Shown here one piece after another: positions 16,508 through 24,075 of a stretch of DNA of 64,000 nt. Below the pieces are notes generated by a model, which was not told the origin of the DNA, did not search any database, and saw nothing but the letters and a program-made list of their open reading frames with translations. The DNA is from Flavobacterium sp. J27. Its GTDB lineage: Bacteria; Bacteroidota; Bacteroidia; Flavobacteriales; Flavobacteriaceae. The translations under genes were made by a program, and so were the position numbers. Numbering within the stretch: position 1 is the stretch's first letter; each line of letters opens with the position of its first letter. The stretch lies in NCBI RefSeq assembly GCF_004303025.1, contig NZ_PJQW01000007.1, positions 63,297 through 127,296 on the forward strand, in the 5' to 3' direction.

Positions 16508-16540
16508 ATGTTGTTATTATTTAGTTTGTTAAAAGTACAA

Positions 16541-16948
16541 TTAAATTGTGGTATCGATAACGATTTTGTTTTTCAAAATTTTAGATACTGGACATTTTTC
16601 TGCAATTAGTAATAATCTGTTTTTAATGTCTTCTTCTATGTTTTCTGAAAAGCTAATGTTACGTGTTATGGTTGTTGTTAGTTCAGGAGTGTTTTCTTGA
16701 TATAAATTTAAGGAAATATTTATTTCAGGAATAATCCAGCCTTTTCTATCGATATACATTCGTAAAGTAGACAAAGTGCAACCCGCTAAAGAGGCTAAAA
16801 GAGTAGTGTATGGATCTGGACCTAAATCTTTACCTTCAATACTTTCGGGTTCATCCATTACAAATGTACCATTTCGCCATGAAATGGTACATTTATATTT
16901 TTGTAAACCAATATGTCCTAGTACATTATTTTCTAATAAATTCTCCAT
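16541..16948 (-). CDS. OsmC-family peroxide/thiol protein
   Basis: This 135-residue protein has the OsmC/Ohr fold with two conserved cysteines, in LAGCTLSTLRMYIDRKG (about residue 57) and EKCPVSKIL near the C-terminus. OsmC/Ohr proteins reduce organic hydroperoxides through such a Cys pair; some relatives have other roles. It is cytoplasmic and embedded in the pirin operon, 2 nt after the GNAT gene. Confidence 0.88.
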   Translation of the reverse strand: MENLLENNVLGHIGLQKYKCTISWRNGTFVMDEPESIEGKDLGPDPYTTLLASLAGCTLSTLRMYIDRKGWIIPEINISLNLYQENTPELTTTITRNISFSENIEEDIKNRLLLIAEKCPVSKILKNKIVIDTTI

Positions 16949-16950
16949 AA

Positions 16951-17235
16951 TTATAGTACGTCTTGATATTCAGGTGTTTTTTCAAAAACTTTTTTTGCAA
17001 AAGGGCACAAAGGAATAATTTTTATATTTTTCTCACGAGCAAAAGCGACTGCTTGAGCTACCATTTGTTTTCCAAAGCCTTTACCATTGTATGCTTCATT
17101 TACTTCGGTGTGATCGATGATTATTTTGTCACTACCCGCATAAACAAAAGTCATTTTTGCGGCTAATTTTCCGTCTACTTCAATGTAGAAGTAACCGTTT
17201 TTGTCGTTGGTTTCTAATTGGACTGTTGGTGTCAT
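16951..17235 (-). CDS. GNAT-type small acetyltransferase
   Basis: This 94-residue protein matches the short Gcn5-related family. HTEVNEAYNGKGFGKQMVAQAV is the acetyl-CoA pyrophosphate-binding stretch (the Q/RxxGxG/A type), followed by IIPLCPFAKKVFEKTPEY. Such minimal GNATs lack part of the usual fold, and their substrates are unknown. It is the second gene of the operon, 11 nt after pirin. Confidence 0.88.
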   Translation of the reverse strand: MTPTVQLETNDKNGYFYIEVDGKLAAKMTFVYAGSDKIIIDHTEVNEAYNGKGFGKQMVAQAVAFAREKNIKIIPLCPFAKKVFEKTPEYQDVL

Positions 17236-17246
17236 AATTTGTTGTA

Positions 17247-17963
17247 TTAATGTTCCATTGGAATTTCCATTACTAAAAATTTAGCTGCAGTTACGGCTTT
17301 AATTTCGAGTGTATCTGTATTCCAGATTCCAATAGCATCTCTTTTGTTTAGTTTTTCTCCATTTACTTCAATTTCTCCTTCAATTGTCATGATATAAAAA
17401 CCATTTCCTTCTTTTTTTAAAGCCAATTGTTTGGTAAAATCTTTATCAAAATCACTTAAATAAAACCAAGCCTCTTGATGAATCCAAACGCCTTCATCTT
17501 CTGAGTTAGGAGATAAAATTTGTGCGAAATTATTTTTTTGTAACGATTGATCTAATGTTATTTGTTGGTAACGAGGTGTTACATTTTGTTGGTTAGGGAA
17601 TAACCAAATTTGGAACAATTTTGTTTGTTGGTCAGCATTAGGATTAAACTCACTATGTCTAATGCCAGTTCCTGCACTCATCACTTGCACATCGCCTGTT
17701 TTAATAGTAGCTGCATTTCCCATACTATCTTTATGTGCTAAATCTCCTTCCAAAGGAATCGTGATAATTTCCATATTGTCATGAGGATGTGTGCCAAAAC
17801 CCATTCCTGCAGCTATTGTATCGTCATTTAATACACGTAATGCTCCAAAGTGTACTCGTTCTGGATTGTACCAATTTGCGAAACTAAAACTATGCCATGC
17901 ATTTAACCAACCATGATTTGCATTTCCTCGGGTATTTGCTCTATGAATTACTGAATTTTTCAT
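17247..17963 (-). CDS. Pirin-family cupin protein
   Basis: This 238-residue bicupin matches bacterial pirins (YhhW-like). The N-terminal cupin carries HPHDNMEIITIPLEG and GIRHSEFN, whose His and Glu residues bind a single metal. Some members degrade quercetin; the physiological role is often unclear. It is the first gene of a six-step redox cluster (pirin, GNAT, OsmC, Fe-S, FMN reductase, then yceI from its own promoter). The upstream region carries the shared palindrome at 18088-18103. Confidence 0.92.
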   Translation of the reverse strand: MKNSVIHRANTRGNANHGWLNAWHSFSFANWYNPERVHFGALRVLNDDTIAAGMGFGTHPHDNMEIITIPLEGDLAHKDSMGNAATIKTGDVQVMSAGTGIRHSEFNPNADQQTKLFQIWLFPNQQNVTPRYQQITLDQSLQKNNFAQILSPNSEDEGVWIHQEAWFYLSDFDKDFTKQLALKKEGNGFYIMTIEGEIEVNGEKLNKRDAIGIWNTDTLEIKAVTAAKFLVMEIPMEH

Positions 17964-18057
17964 TTTTTTACGATTTGTTGTTACTGTAATGATGAAATTA
18001 TAAGGAATATGATATTAATCTTTATTCTTTCATTGTTGATTTTCAACTTGTATGATA

Positions 18058-18103
18058 CAAATTTACAACCCACTTACAGATTTATTGCTTAACCTAGATT
18101 AAG
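18058..18103 (-). promoter_or_regulatory. Pirin operon promoter with palindromic activator-type site
   Basis: On the minus strand CTTAATCTAGGTTAAG (18103-18088) is followed by 22 nt and TAAATTTG (18065-18058). Palindrome, -7 box and spacing are identical to those upstream of yceI, while the 22 nt between them differ. There is no -33 TTTG. The site also lies immediately after the mscS stop at 18110. Confidence 0.7.
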
Positions 18104-18109
18104 AAAGTT

Positions 18110-19018
18110 TTATGTTGTTTTTTGATTTCCATTTGCAATTTGGATAGGCATTTCATGAAGAGGAATTCCACCTTTAATACCAAAGTCTAGCGTACGAATA
18201 GGAAAAGGAATCGTAATGTCATTGGCATCATACGCTTTTTTAATTCGCATAATGGCTTCACTTCCTACTTGGTTGTAAACAGATTGTTCAGGGGTATTTA
18301 CCCACATTCTAACTGATAAATTAATAGAACTATCACCAAATTCAACAAAATAGATTTTAACATCGTCTTCTTTAGAAAGATTTTCAATTGGTTTTACAGC
18401 TTCTAATGTAACTTGTTTTACTTTTTCTAAATCATCGTTATAAGAAACACCCACACTTAAATCGAAGCGCCTTTTGGTAATGTGAGAATAATTTTCGATA
18501 GGGTTTTGAAAAACTTCCTTGTTTGGAATAATTACAATTTGACCTTGAAATGTTTCCATGACAGTATCTCTTAAGTTAACTTCAATAATTTTACCCATAT
18601 AGTCTTTTACTTCTACAATATCTCCTACACGCAATGGTTTTCGGAAAGAAATAAACACACCCGACATAAAGTTGGCAGCAATGTCTTGAAAAGCAAAAGC
18701 CAAAGCCAAACCTAAAATACCCGCACCAGCTAAAATAGAAGTTACTGCTTTGTCTAATTTTAAAATACTTAAAACTGTGAAAATAACAATACCTATTGTA
18801 GTGAGGTAAATTACAGAGGAGAATAAATTATTTAAGGTGATATTCTTTGAAATTTTGGCTATGATTTTATAAGCCATTTTACGAATAAATTTGGCTATAA
18901 ATAAACCCAATACTAAAACTAAAACTGCTAAAAAAATATTGGGAAGTAATTTGACTAAACTTTCCATCCAGTCAGTAAGTTTTTCAGCAATTAAATCTGA
19001 AAACTTATTAATATCCAT
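18110..19018 (-). CDS. MscS-type mechanosensitive channel
   Basis: This small-conductance mechanosensitive channel of about 302 residues has three N-terminal membrane segments. The pore helix is AGAGILGLALAFAFQDIAANFMSGVF, with the Gly/Ala pattern of TM3, followed by the beta domain starting FRKPLRVGDIVEV. It should release osmolytes on hypo-osmotic shock from the inner membrane. An alternative ATG at 19060 adds 14 residues; I prefer 19018 because it gives the short N-terminus normal for MscS, but this is uncertain. The gene is monocistronic and divergent from pldA. Confidence 0.9.
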   Translation of the reverse strand: MDINKFSDLIAEKLTDWMESLVKLLPNIFLAVLVLVLGLFIAKFIRKMAYKIIAKISKNITLNNLFSSVIYLTTIGIVIFTVLSILKLDKAVTSILAGAGILGLALAFAFQDIAANFMSGVFISFRKPLRVGDIVEVKDYMGKIIEVNLRDTVMETFQGQIVIIPNKEVFQNPIENYSHITKRRFDLSVGVSYNDDLEKVKQVTLEAVKPIENLSKEDDVKIYFVEFGDSSINLSVRMWVNTPEQSVYNQVGSEAIMRIKKAYDANDITIPFPIRTLDFGIKGGIPLHEMPIQIANGNQKTT

Positions 19019-19240
19019 TTTTGAAAAATTAATGCTTAAAAAATACTGTTGTAGTTTCATAAAGTCTTCCTTTTGTTATATTTTCTTATAAAAAAATCAT
19101 TGTATATGAAATGTACTTACAATATCATGATAAAATTTTGATTAACAATCACAACCTTATAATTATGTAAATCTTTGTCAAATTCATGAAACCTGAACTA
19201 GGCTGAATGCAGTAATTTCGTGTCAATAAAAAACCTAAAA

Positions 19241-20122
19241 ATGAAAAAATTCTCACTATTTCTAACCTTGATTATTACTCTCCATTATTCGTTTTCACAA
19301 CATCAATTAGGGAGTCCAATCATAAAAAAAACTATGTCACAACAATGGGAATTGGATAGTATTGATAAAAAAGGAACCTTTCGATTAGTATCCTATAGAC
19401 CAATTTATTTTTCAGCTGCACGATGGTCGAGTAAAAATAATGAAGAACCTTTTAACGAAAGTGGGGAATTTGCGACTGATGATAAAAATATTTTCGACAA
19501 TATAGAAGCTAAATTTCAGATTAGTTTTAAAACAAAAGTTGTGGAAGGATTGTTTTTTGGGAAAGGCGATTTGTGGGTAGCTTATACACAAAAAGCGCAT
19601 TGGCAAGTGTATAATAAAAAATTGTCGCGTGCTTTTAGAGAATTAAATTATGAACCAGAAATTATTTTTAATTTTCCAATGTGTATTGATTTGTGGGGCG
19701 GTAATATTAGAAACTTTGGAGTTGTTTTAAATCATCAGTCAAACGGGAAAGATATTCCAACTTCAAGGAGCTGGAATAGAATTATTTTTAATATTGGTTA
19801 TGAGTACAGAAATTGGAATGTAAATTTCAGACCATGGTATCGAGTGCCAGATACAGAAGATGAAAACCCGGATATAACTAAATATATTGGCGATGCTGAA
19901 TTAGAAATAGGGGCAAATTTTGGAAAACATGAGTTTTATACTATTATGTCGCATTCATTTTCCACCTTTAAAAAAGGAAATATTCAGTTAAATTATGTTT
20001 TTCCTATTAGAGGACATTTGCGAGGTCATGCGCAAGTATTTCACGGCTATGGTGAAACCTTAATAGATTATAATGTAAGTCAGACTACTTTGGGAATAGG
20101 AGTTTCTTTTGCTAATTGGTAA
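19241..20122 (+). CDS. pldA: Outer membrane phospholipase A
   Basis: This 293-residue outer-membrane beta-barrel hydrolase cleaves acyl chains from phospholipids and keeps the outer leaflet asymmetric. The ATG at 19241 opens a signal peptide ending YSFSQ; the longer frame begins with GTG. The catalytic signature LNHQSNGKD...SRSWNR is intact, giving the His, Ser (two residues on) and Asn triad of OMPLA. The protein ends in a typical barrel strand with Phe/Trp near the C-terminus (GVSFANW). It is monocistronic. Confidence 0.93.
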   Translation: MKKFSLFLTLIITLHYSFSQHQLGSPIIKKTMSQQWELDSIDKKGTFRLVSYRPIYFSAARWSSKNNEEPFNESGEFATDDKNIFDNIEAKFQISFKTKVVEGLFFGKGDLWVAYTQKAHWQVYNKKLSRAFRELNYEPEIIFNFPMCIDLWGGNIRNFGVVLNHQSNGKDIPTSRSWNRIIFNIGYEYRNWNVNFRPWYRVPDTEDENPDITKYIGDAELEIGANFGKHEFYTIMSHSFSTFKKGNIQLNYVFPIRGHLRGHAQVFHGYGETLIDYNVSQTTLGIGVSFANW

Positions 20123-20156
20123 CATTTTAAAAGATTACCTACTGTCTTTAGTTTTT

Positions 20157-20324
20157 TAGCTTCCGAAAAATACCTTGAAGCTTTGAATTATAAGCTTTAG
20201 GTTACTTATTTTAAGCAAAAAGGTGTTTCTTTTAAGCTTTTTGCTATTAAATAGTAGCTAAAAGGTATTCATTATAATGTAAAAGCGATTCGTTTTAACC
20301 TTTTAGCTATTTGATAGAAGCTTT
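20157..20324. repeat. Degenerate 21-bp tandem repeat (about 8 units)
   Basis: The convergent spacer between pldA and the Crp/Fnr gene can be written as eight consecutive 21-nt rows starting at 20157, 20178, 20199, 20220, 20241, 20262, 20283 and 20304. Most rows start near AAGSTATT (or TAGCT) and end near TTTTAAGCTTT. Units are partly palindromic, so inverted pairs also appear (AGCAAAAAG with CTTTTTGCT at 20214-20245; TAGCTAAAAGGT with ACCTTTTAGCTA around 20255-20310). The rows contain stops in most frames, so it is not decayed coding sequence. The period equals about two helical turns. Confidence 0.65.
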
Positions 20325-20349
20325 GAGATTATTATTTGAAGGTATAACC

Positions 20350-20925
20350 TTATTTTCTCAACAAACGACTTTTCATTTTGCTGAAAAATTCTGGGGTTAC
20401 CCCAATGTAAGATGCAATTTGTTTTTGAGGTACATTTTGAATTAAACTTGGATACCGATTGCAAAATTTTTCGAATCGTTCTTCGGCAGACAAGCTCAAA
20501 TTATCCATCAATCGCTCTTGGTGTGCAACCAATGATTTTTCCATTAGAATTCTAAAAAAACGTTCTAATTTTGGGATTTCACGGTATAGGATATCTTGAT
20601 TTTCTTTAGATAATAAAACTACTTCTGCATCTTCTAAAACTTCAATAAATAGATTGCCAGGTTTTTGTGAAAGTAAACTATACATATCGCCAATCCACCA
20701 ACCTTCACAAGCAAAATGTAACACATGCTCTACAATTTGATCGTTGATATTGAAGCTTCTTACAATACCCGAATTTACAAAATAAGAATGTTTGCATATT
20801 TCACCTGCACTATGTAACATCGTTTTGGCTTTAAATTCTTTTATTTCGGTTTTGGAAAGAATGAATTCCTTTTCACTATCGGTAAGTGGGGTTATTTTGG
20901 AAATATTATCTAAAATTAAAGCCAT
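20350..20925 (-). CDS. Crp/Fnr-family transcriptional regulator
   Basis: This 191-residue protein has an N-terminal cyclic-nucleotide-binding-like beta roll (FKAKTMLHSAGEICKHSYFVNSGIVRSF), a dimerisation helix (ERFFRILMEKSLVAHQERL), and a short C-terminal helix-turn-helix (QKQIASYIGVTPEFFSKMKSRLL). The residues that bind cAMP in Crp are not obvious, so the ligand is unknown. The gene overlaps the upstream DUF6370 gene by one base and is cotranscribed with purT. It is one candidate for the activator of the palindromes at 15722 and 18088, by proximity only. Confidence 0.9.
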   Translation of the reverse strand: MALILDNISKITPLTDSEKEFILSKTEIKEFKAKTMLHSAGEICKHSYFVNSGIVRSFNINDQIVEHVLHFACEGWWIGDMYSLLSQKPGNLFIEVLEDAEVVLLSKENQDILYREIPKLERFFRILMEKSLVAHQERLMDNLSLSAEERFEKFCNRYPSLIQNVPQKQIASYIGVTPEFFSKMKSRLLRK

Positions 20926-21248
20926 TATTTGGTTGTTTTTGGGAGCAATTTAAATTGAGTTACAACAAAAACCGTATCTTTTATGGTTCCTACAACTTCC
21001 GCTTTGCGAATGGCTTGACAAAAACCGTCTTCTGCATGAGCGTCTCCATGTTTATCGATATCTGTGCCTTCTACAAAATAGGCTTTCCCATCAATTCTTA
21101 CGGCTAAATCGCAACCATTACCGTTCATTCCAAACTGACATTGTCCACAAGAAGCTTCTACAATTTGTTTTTTCTTTGTGCTTGTTTTTTCTTGTGCAAG
21201 ACTTATAAAGCTAACTATTAAACCTACTAATAAAAATAGTTTTTTCAT
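20925..21248 (-). CDS. Secreted Cys-rich protein, DUF6370-like
   Basis: This 107-residue protein has a signal peptide ending SLAQ (about residue 19). The mature part carries SCGQCQFGMNGNGCDLAV and a later GFCQAIRKA, so four cysteines including a CxxC pair. It resembles DUF6370 proteins, which may bind metal or form disulfides; that is inference. The gene sits between purT (2-nt gap) and the Crp/Fnr regulator (1-nt overlap). Confidence 0.75.
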   Translation of the reverse strand: MKKLFLLVGLIVSFISLAQEKTSTKKKQIVEASCGQCQFGMNGNGCDLAVRIDGKAYFVEGTDIDKHGDAHAEDGFCQAIRKAEVVGTIKDTVFVVTQFKLLPKTTK

Positions 21249-21250
21249 TT

Positions 21251-22420
21251 TTAAGAATTTACAGTGATTAATTTTGCTGTTTCTTTTGCTGTTTCTGTAA
21301 TAGTTTCAATAGGAGTTTCTACTGAATCATGGATTAAAACTACTCCCATTCTTCGATAGGGTCTAGAGGTTGGTTTACCAAAGATTCTAAAATCAGTTTT
21401 AGGTAATACCGCTACTTTTTCAATGCCACTATATGTTGGATGATTCGAATTTTCAGAAGCTAAAATAACCGCACTAGCACCTTTTTTTTCTAATGTAATT
21501 TCGGCAATTGGTAAACCTAAAATAGCACGAAGGTGTAATTCAAATTCATTAAAATTTTGCGTATTAGCTAAAGTTACCATGCCTGTATCATGAGGTCTTG
21601 GAGATAATTCAGAGAAATAAACGCCTTCTTTAGTAAGAAAAAATTCTACACCAAAAAGTCCAGCACCACCCAATGCTTCGGTAACTTTTCTTGCCATGTC
21701 TTGAGCTTCAGTAAGTGCCGCTTCAGAAATGTTTGCAGGTTGCCAACTTTCCTGATAATCTCCTCTTTCTTGTCTGTGACCAATGGGCGCACAAAATAGG
21801 GTAGGCAAACCGTGATTTTGAGTTACTGTTAAAAGTGTTATTTCCGAATCAAAGGTTACAAATGCTTCTACAATAACTTCTACTACATCGCCTCGAGAAC
21901 CTTCAACCGCATAGTTCCATGCTTTTTCAATATCCTGAATTGTTTTTATTGTTGATTGACCTTTACCTGACGAACTCATTAAAGGTTTAACCACACAAGG
22001 AATTCCTACTTCATTTACGGCTTCTTCTAGCTCTTTTGCAGTAGTAGCATAACGGTATTTAGCAGTTCGCAAGCCTAATTCTTTAGCTGCTAAATCGCGA
22101 ATGGCTTTTCGGTTCATTGTAAAATTAGCTGCTTTTGCAGATGGCACCACAGTAATGCCTTGTTTTTCATAATCATAAAAACGTTCGGTACGAATGGCTT
22201 CTATTTCTGGAACAATAAAATCGGGTTGATGTTTAGCAACAATGCGATCTAGTTCAGATCCATTAAGCATATTAATTACTTCAAATTGATGGGCTACTTG
22301 CATGGCTGGTGCATTTTCATAATTGTCAACTGCAATTACATGCTGTCCGATACGTTGTGCTGCAATTACAAACTCTTTTCCTAGCTCACCTGAACCTAGA
22401 AGTAAAATTTTTTTAGTCAT
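21251..22420 (-). CDS. purT: Formate-dependent phosphoribosylglycinamide formyltransferase
   Basis: This 389-residue ATP-grasp enzyme uses formate and ATP to formylate GAR in purine synthesis, avoiding folate. It begins [13 protein letters not shown] and shows [14 protein letters not shown] (ATP-binding loop), [15 protein letters not shown] and [25 protein letters not shown] (metal-binding Glu residues). Length and motifs match PurT. It heads an operon with the DUF6370 and Crp/Fnr genes. A -7 box lies at 22444-22451. Confidence 0.95.
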   Translation of the reverse strand: MTKKILLLGSGELGKEFVIAAQRIGQHVIAVDNYENAPAMQVAHQFEVINMLNGSELDRIVAKHQPDFIVPEIEAIRTERFYDYEKQGITVVPSAKAANFTMNRKAIRDLAAKELGLRTAKYRYATTAKELEEAVNEVGIPCVVKPLMSSSGKGQSTIKTIQDIEKAWNYAVEGSRGDVVEVIVEAFVTFDSEITLLTVTQNHGLPTLFCAPIGHRQERGDYQESWQPANISEAALTEAQDMARKVTEALGGAGLFGVEFFLTKEGVYFSELSPRPHDTGMVTLANTQNFNEFELHLRAILGLPIAEITLEKKGASAVILASENSNHPTYSGIEKVAVLPKTDFRIFGKPTSRPYRRMGVVLIHDSVETPIETITETAKETAKLITVNS

Positions 22421-22443
22421 TGTTGTGTTGGTTTAAATCGAAA

Positions 22444-22451
22444 CAAAATTA
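22444..22451 (-). promoter_or_regulatory. -7 box of the purT operon
   Basis: TAATTTTG on the minus strand lies 23 nt before the purT start codon and matches TAnnTTTG. Confidence 0.45.
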
Positions 22452-22470
22452 AGTTTTTAAAAACGTAAAA

Positions 22471-22510
22471 AAAAATTGAATCCCTTTTTTACAAAAAGGA
22501 TTCAATTTTT
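22471..22510 (-). terminator. Terminator of the DUF6249 gene
   Basis: A 13-bp stem pairs 22471-22483 with 22498-22510 (core TTGAATCC/GGATTCAA). On the minus strand a long T run follows. It lies 17 nt after the DUF6249 stop. Confidence 0.88.
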
Positions 22511-22527
22511 TAGAAATTTAGATGAAA

Positions 22528-22869
22528 TTATTCTAGATTCTTAGCGATTTTAAATCCTACTAAAAGACCTAAACCAGCACAAATAAATACTAAGCTTGGG
22601 TAAAGAGGTCCGTTATCTATTTCAAACAGATTATCGACTACTAAAGCCAATAAAATACCTGTACCAATACCTATCATTAAACAAGCTAAATTAATTACTA
22701 TAATTTTCCATGTAGGCACACCAGATGTATTGTTTGAAAAAAAGATACTAGCATCAGCTCCTTTTTCAATAAGTGCTAATCGCTCTTTATTACGTGTGTT
22801 TAAAAATAAATAAAAGATTCCAAAAATGGATAAAAACATAATTGGTACAATAATAATTTCTGATCCCAT
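22528..22869 (-). CDS. DUF6249-like small membrane protein
   Basis: This 113-residue protein has three hydrophobic segments (about residues 4-23, 53-78 and 89-106). The loop after the first reads NTRNKERLALIEKGADASIF, a pattern I associate with DUF6249. It is an inner-membrane protein of unknown function. It is divergent from the ECF sigma gene, and its upstream region carries an ECF-type promoter matching the one in front of the sigma gene, so it is probably a target of that sigma factor. Confidence 0.78.
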   Translation of the reverse strand: MGSEIIIVPIMFLSIFGIFYLFLNTRNKERLALIEKGADASIFFSNNTSGVPTWKIIVINLACLMIGIGTGILLALVVDNLFEIDNGPLYPSLVFICAGLGLLVGFKIAKNLE

Positions 22870-22913
22870 AACTTTTCGTTTTTTAATTGATTAAATTGGA
22901 TGTGTTTTTAGTC

Positions 22914-22943
22914 TATGACGAAGAGAACTTTCATAAGGTTACA
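22914..22943 (-). promoter_or_regulatory. ECF-type promoter of the DUF6249 gene
   Basis: On the minus strand TGTAACC begins at 22943. The heptamer GTAACCT (22942-22936) is followed by 16 nt and GTCATA (22919-22914). It has the layout of sigma-E-type promoters (AAC-containing -35, GTC-containing -10) and matches the two other copies in this cluster in motif and spacing. The predicted leader to the ATG at 22869 is about 38 nt. Confidence 0.65.
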
Positions 22944-22968
22944 CATTTTTTGATTTTTTTTAAAAGGA

Positions 22969-22998
22969 TGTAACCAAAATAACAAAGTAGCAGTCTTA
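22969..22998 (+). promoter_or_regulatory. ECF-type promoter of the sigma operon
   Basis: TGTAACC begins at 22969. GTAACCA (22970-22976) is followed by 16 nt and GTCTTA (22993-22998). The predicted start lies at about 23004-23006, on or next to the ATG at 23006, so the mRNA would be nearly leaderless. It suggests autoregulation by the encoded sigma factor. Confidence 0.65.
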
Positions 22999-23005
22999 TG
23001 GATAT

Positions 23006-23593
23006 ATGAGTAGTACGGAAGATCAGATTTATATACAAAAAGTATTGCAAGGAGATACTCAATCTTTTGCTGTTTTAGTGAACAAGTATAAAGATTTAGT
23101 ATTTACTATTGCTGTTAGAATGCTTAAAAATAGAGAAGAGGCAGAAGAAGCATCTCAGGATATTTTTGTAAAAGTCTTCAAATCCTTATCTAAGTTTAAA
23201 GGGAATTCTAAATTTTCTACTTGGGTGTATAAAATTGCATATAATACGTGTTTAGATGTTTTAAAAAAATATAAAAAGGAGAGGCTTATTGTAGCAGTAG
23301 CGGATTATAATGAAAAAGAAAGTATAGCGTTAGAATCTGTTTTTAATCTATTAGTTCAGCAAGAACAAGAAATAATAATTCAAAAATGTCTTCATTTGTT
23401 ACCTTATGATGAAAGTATATTGTTAACTTTATATTATTATGAAGATCAATCTCTAGATGACATTGCAAAAGTATTGCATATTAGTTCAAATAATGCTAAA
23501 GTAAAATTATTTAGAAGTAGGAAAAAATTAGAAGCTATTTTAAGAACACAATTGCCAACCGAAATTATAGAAAATTATGAAAGAAGAAATTAA
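23006..23593 (+). CDS. ECF-type RNA polymerase sigma factor
   Basis: This 195-residue sigma-70 family factor has region 2 at about residues 22-90 (YKDLVFTIAVRMLKNREEAEEASQDIFVK, then FSTWVYKIAYNTCLDVLKK) and region 4 at about 135-185 (LLTLYYYEDQSLDDIAKVLHISSNNAKVKLFRSRKKL). The region between is short, typical of ECF factors. Its gene overlaps the next gene by 17 nt, and that gene encodes a membrane protein with the layout of an anti-sigma factor. TGTAACC-type promoters lie in front of this operon, the divergent DUF6249 gene and the downstream hydrolase gene. Confidence 0.93.
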   Translation: MSSTEDQIYIQKVLQGDTQSFAVLVNKYKDLVFTIAVRMLKNREEAEEASQDIFVKVFKSLSKFKGNSKFSTWVYKIAYNTCLDVLKKYKKERLIVAVADYNEKESIALESVFNLLVQQEQEIIIQKCLHLLPYDESILLTLYYYEDQSLDDIAKVLHISSNNAKVKLFRSRKKLEAILRTQLPTEIIENYERRN

Positions 23594-23981
23594 GAATGAA
23601 GCTTTTGTAAATCAATTGATACGTAAATCAAGTTTGGAAACCCCATCAGAAGAATTTACTTTAAAAGTAATGCAACAAATTGAACATGAAGTAGTGCTTC
23701 AAAAAATAAATGCACCATTAATTTCTAAAACAATATGGGTAATAATTGGCGTTTTGTTTTCTGTTTTTTTATTAGTAGCTTTTTATTTATTAAATGAAAA
23801 CAGTACAGAATCAGCTAGTAAGTTGTTCTTTGAAAGAGTGTTTCAGAATACGTATGATGCTTTTTTTACAAGGCTAAAGTTTTCTAAGACCGTTATATTT
23901 TCTTTACTCCTATTTTTCGTATTTAGTCTTTTACAAATGTTTTTTATTGTTTCTTATAAAAAGAAGCGATGGCAATCTTAA
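23577..23981 (+). CDS. Putative membrane anti-sigma factor
   Basis: This 134-residue protein has a cytoplasmic N-terminal part of about 48 residues (ETPSEEFTLKVMQQIEHEV, which looks helical) followed by two membrane segments (about 50-72 and 103-127). It has no zinc-binding His/Cys motif of the ZAS type. Because its start overlaps the sigma gene by 17 nt, it most likely restrains that sigma factor at the membrane; this is inferred from context. A terminator follows. Confidence 0.8.
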   Translation: MKEEIKNEAFVNQLIRKSSLETPSEEFTLKVMQQIEHEVVLQKINAPLISKTIWVIIGVLFSVFLLVAFYLLNENSTESASKLFFERVFQNTYDAFFTRLKFSKTVIFSLLLFFVFSLLQMFFIVSYKKKRWQS

Positions 23982-23990
23982 TATGAAAAT

Positions 23991-24021
23991 AAAAAAAGCG
24001 GACGTTATGTTCGCTTTTTTT
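23991..24021 (+). terminator. Terminator of the sigma/anti-sigma operon
   Basis: A 13-bp stem pairs 23991-24003 with 24009-24021 (one G-T pair) around a 5-nt loop, with T7 in the right arm. The last T is also the first base of the next ECF-type promoter. Confidence 0.88.
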
Positions 24022-24050
24022 GTAACCCAGAAGTCTTTTTGGAAGTCAAA
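24021..24050 (+). promoter_or_regulatory. ECF-type promoter of the serine hydrolase gene
   Basis: TGTAACC begins at 24021. GTAACCC (24022-24028) is followed by 16 nt and GTCAAA (24045-24050), the third copy with identical spacing. The predicted start near 24056 leaves about 20 nt to the ATG at 24076. Confidence 0.6.
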
Positions 24051-24075
24051 AAAGGAAATCATTAATCTAAAAATC

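Noticed and set aside
19194..19220. Sequence resembling the shared palindrome (CTGAACTAGGCTGA) upstream of pldA
   Set aside because: The half sites do not match, the TAATTTCG box is imperfect and the spacing is 4 nt rather than 22.
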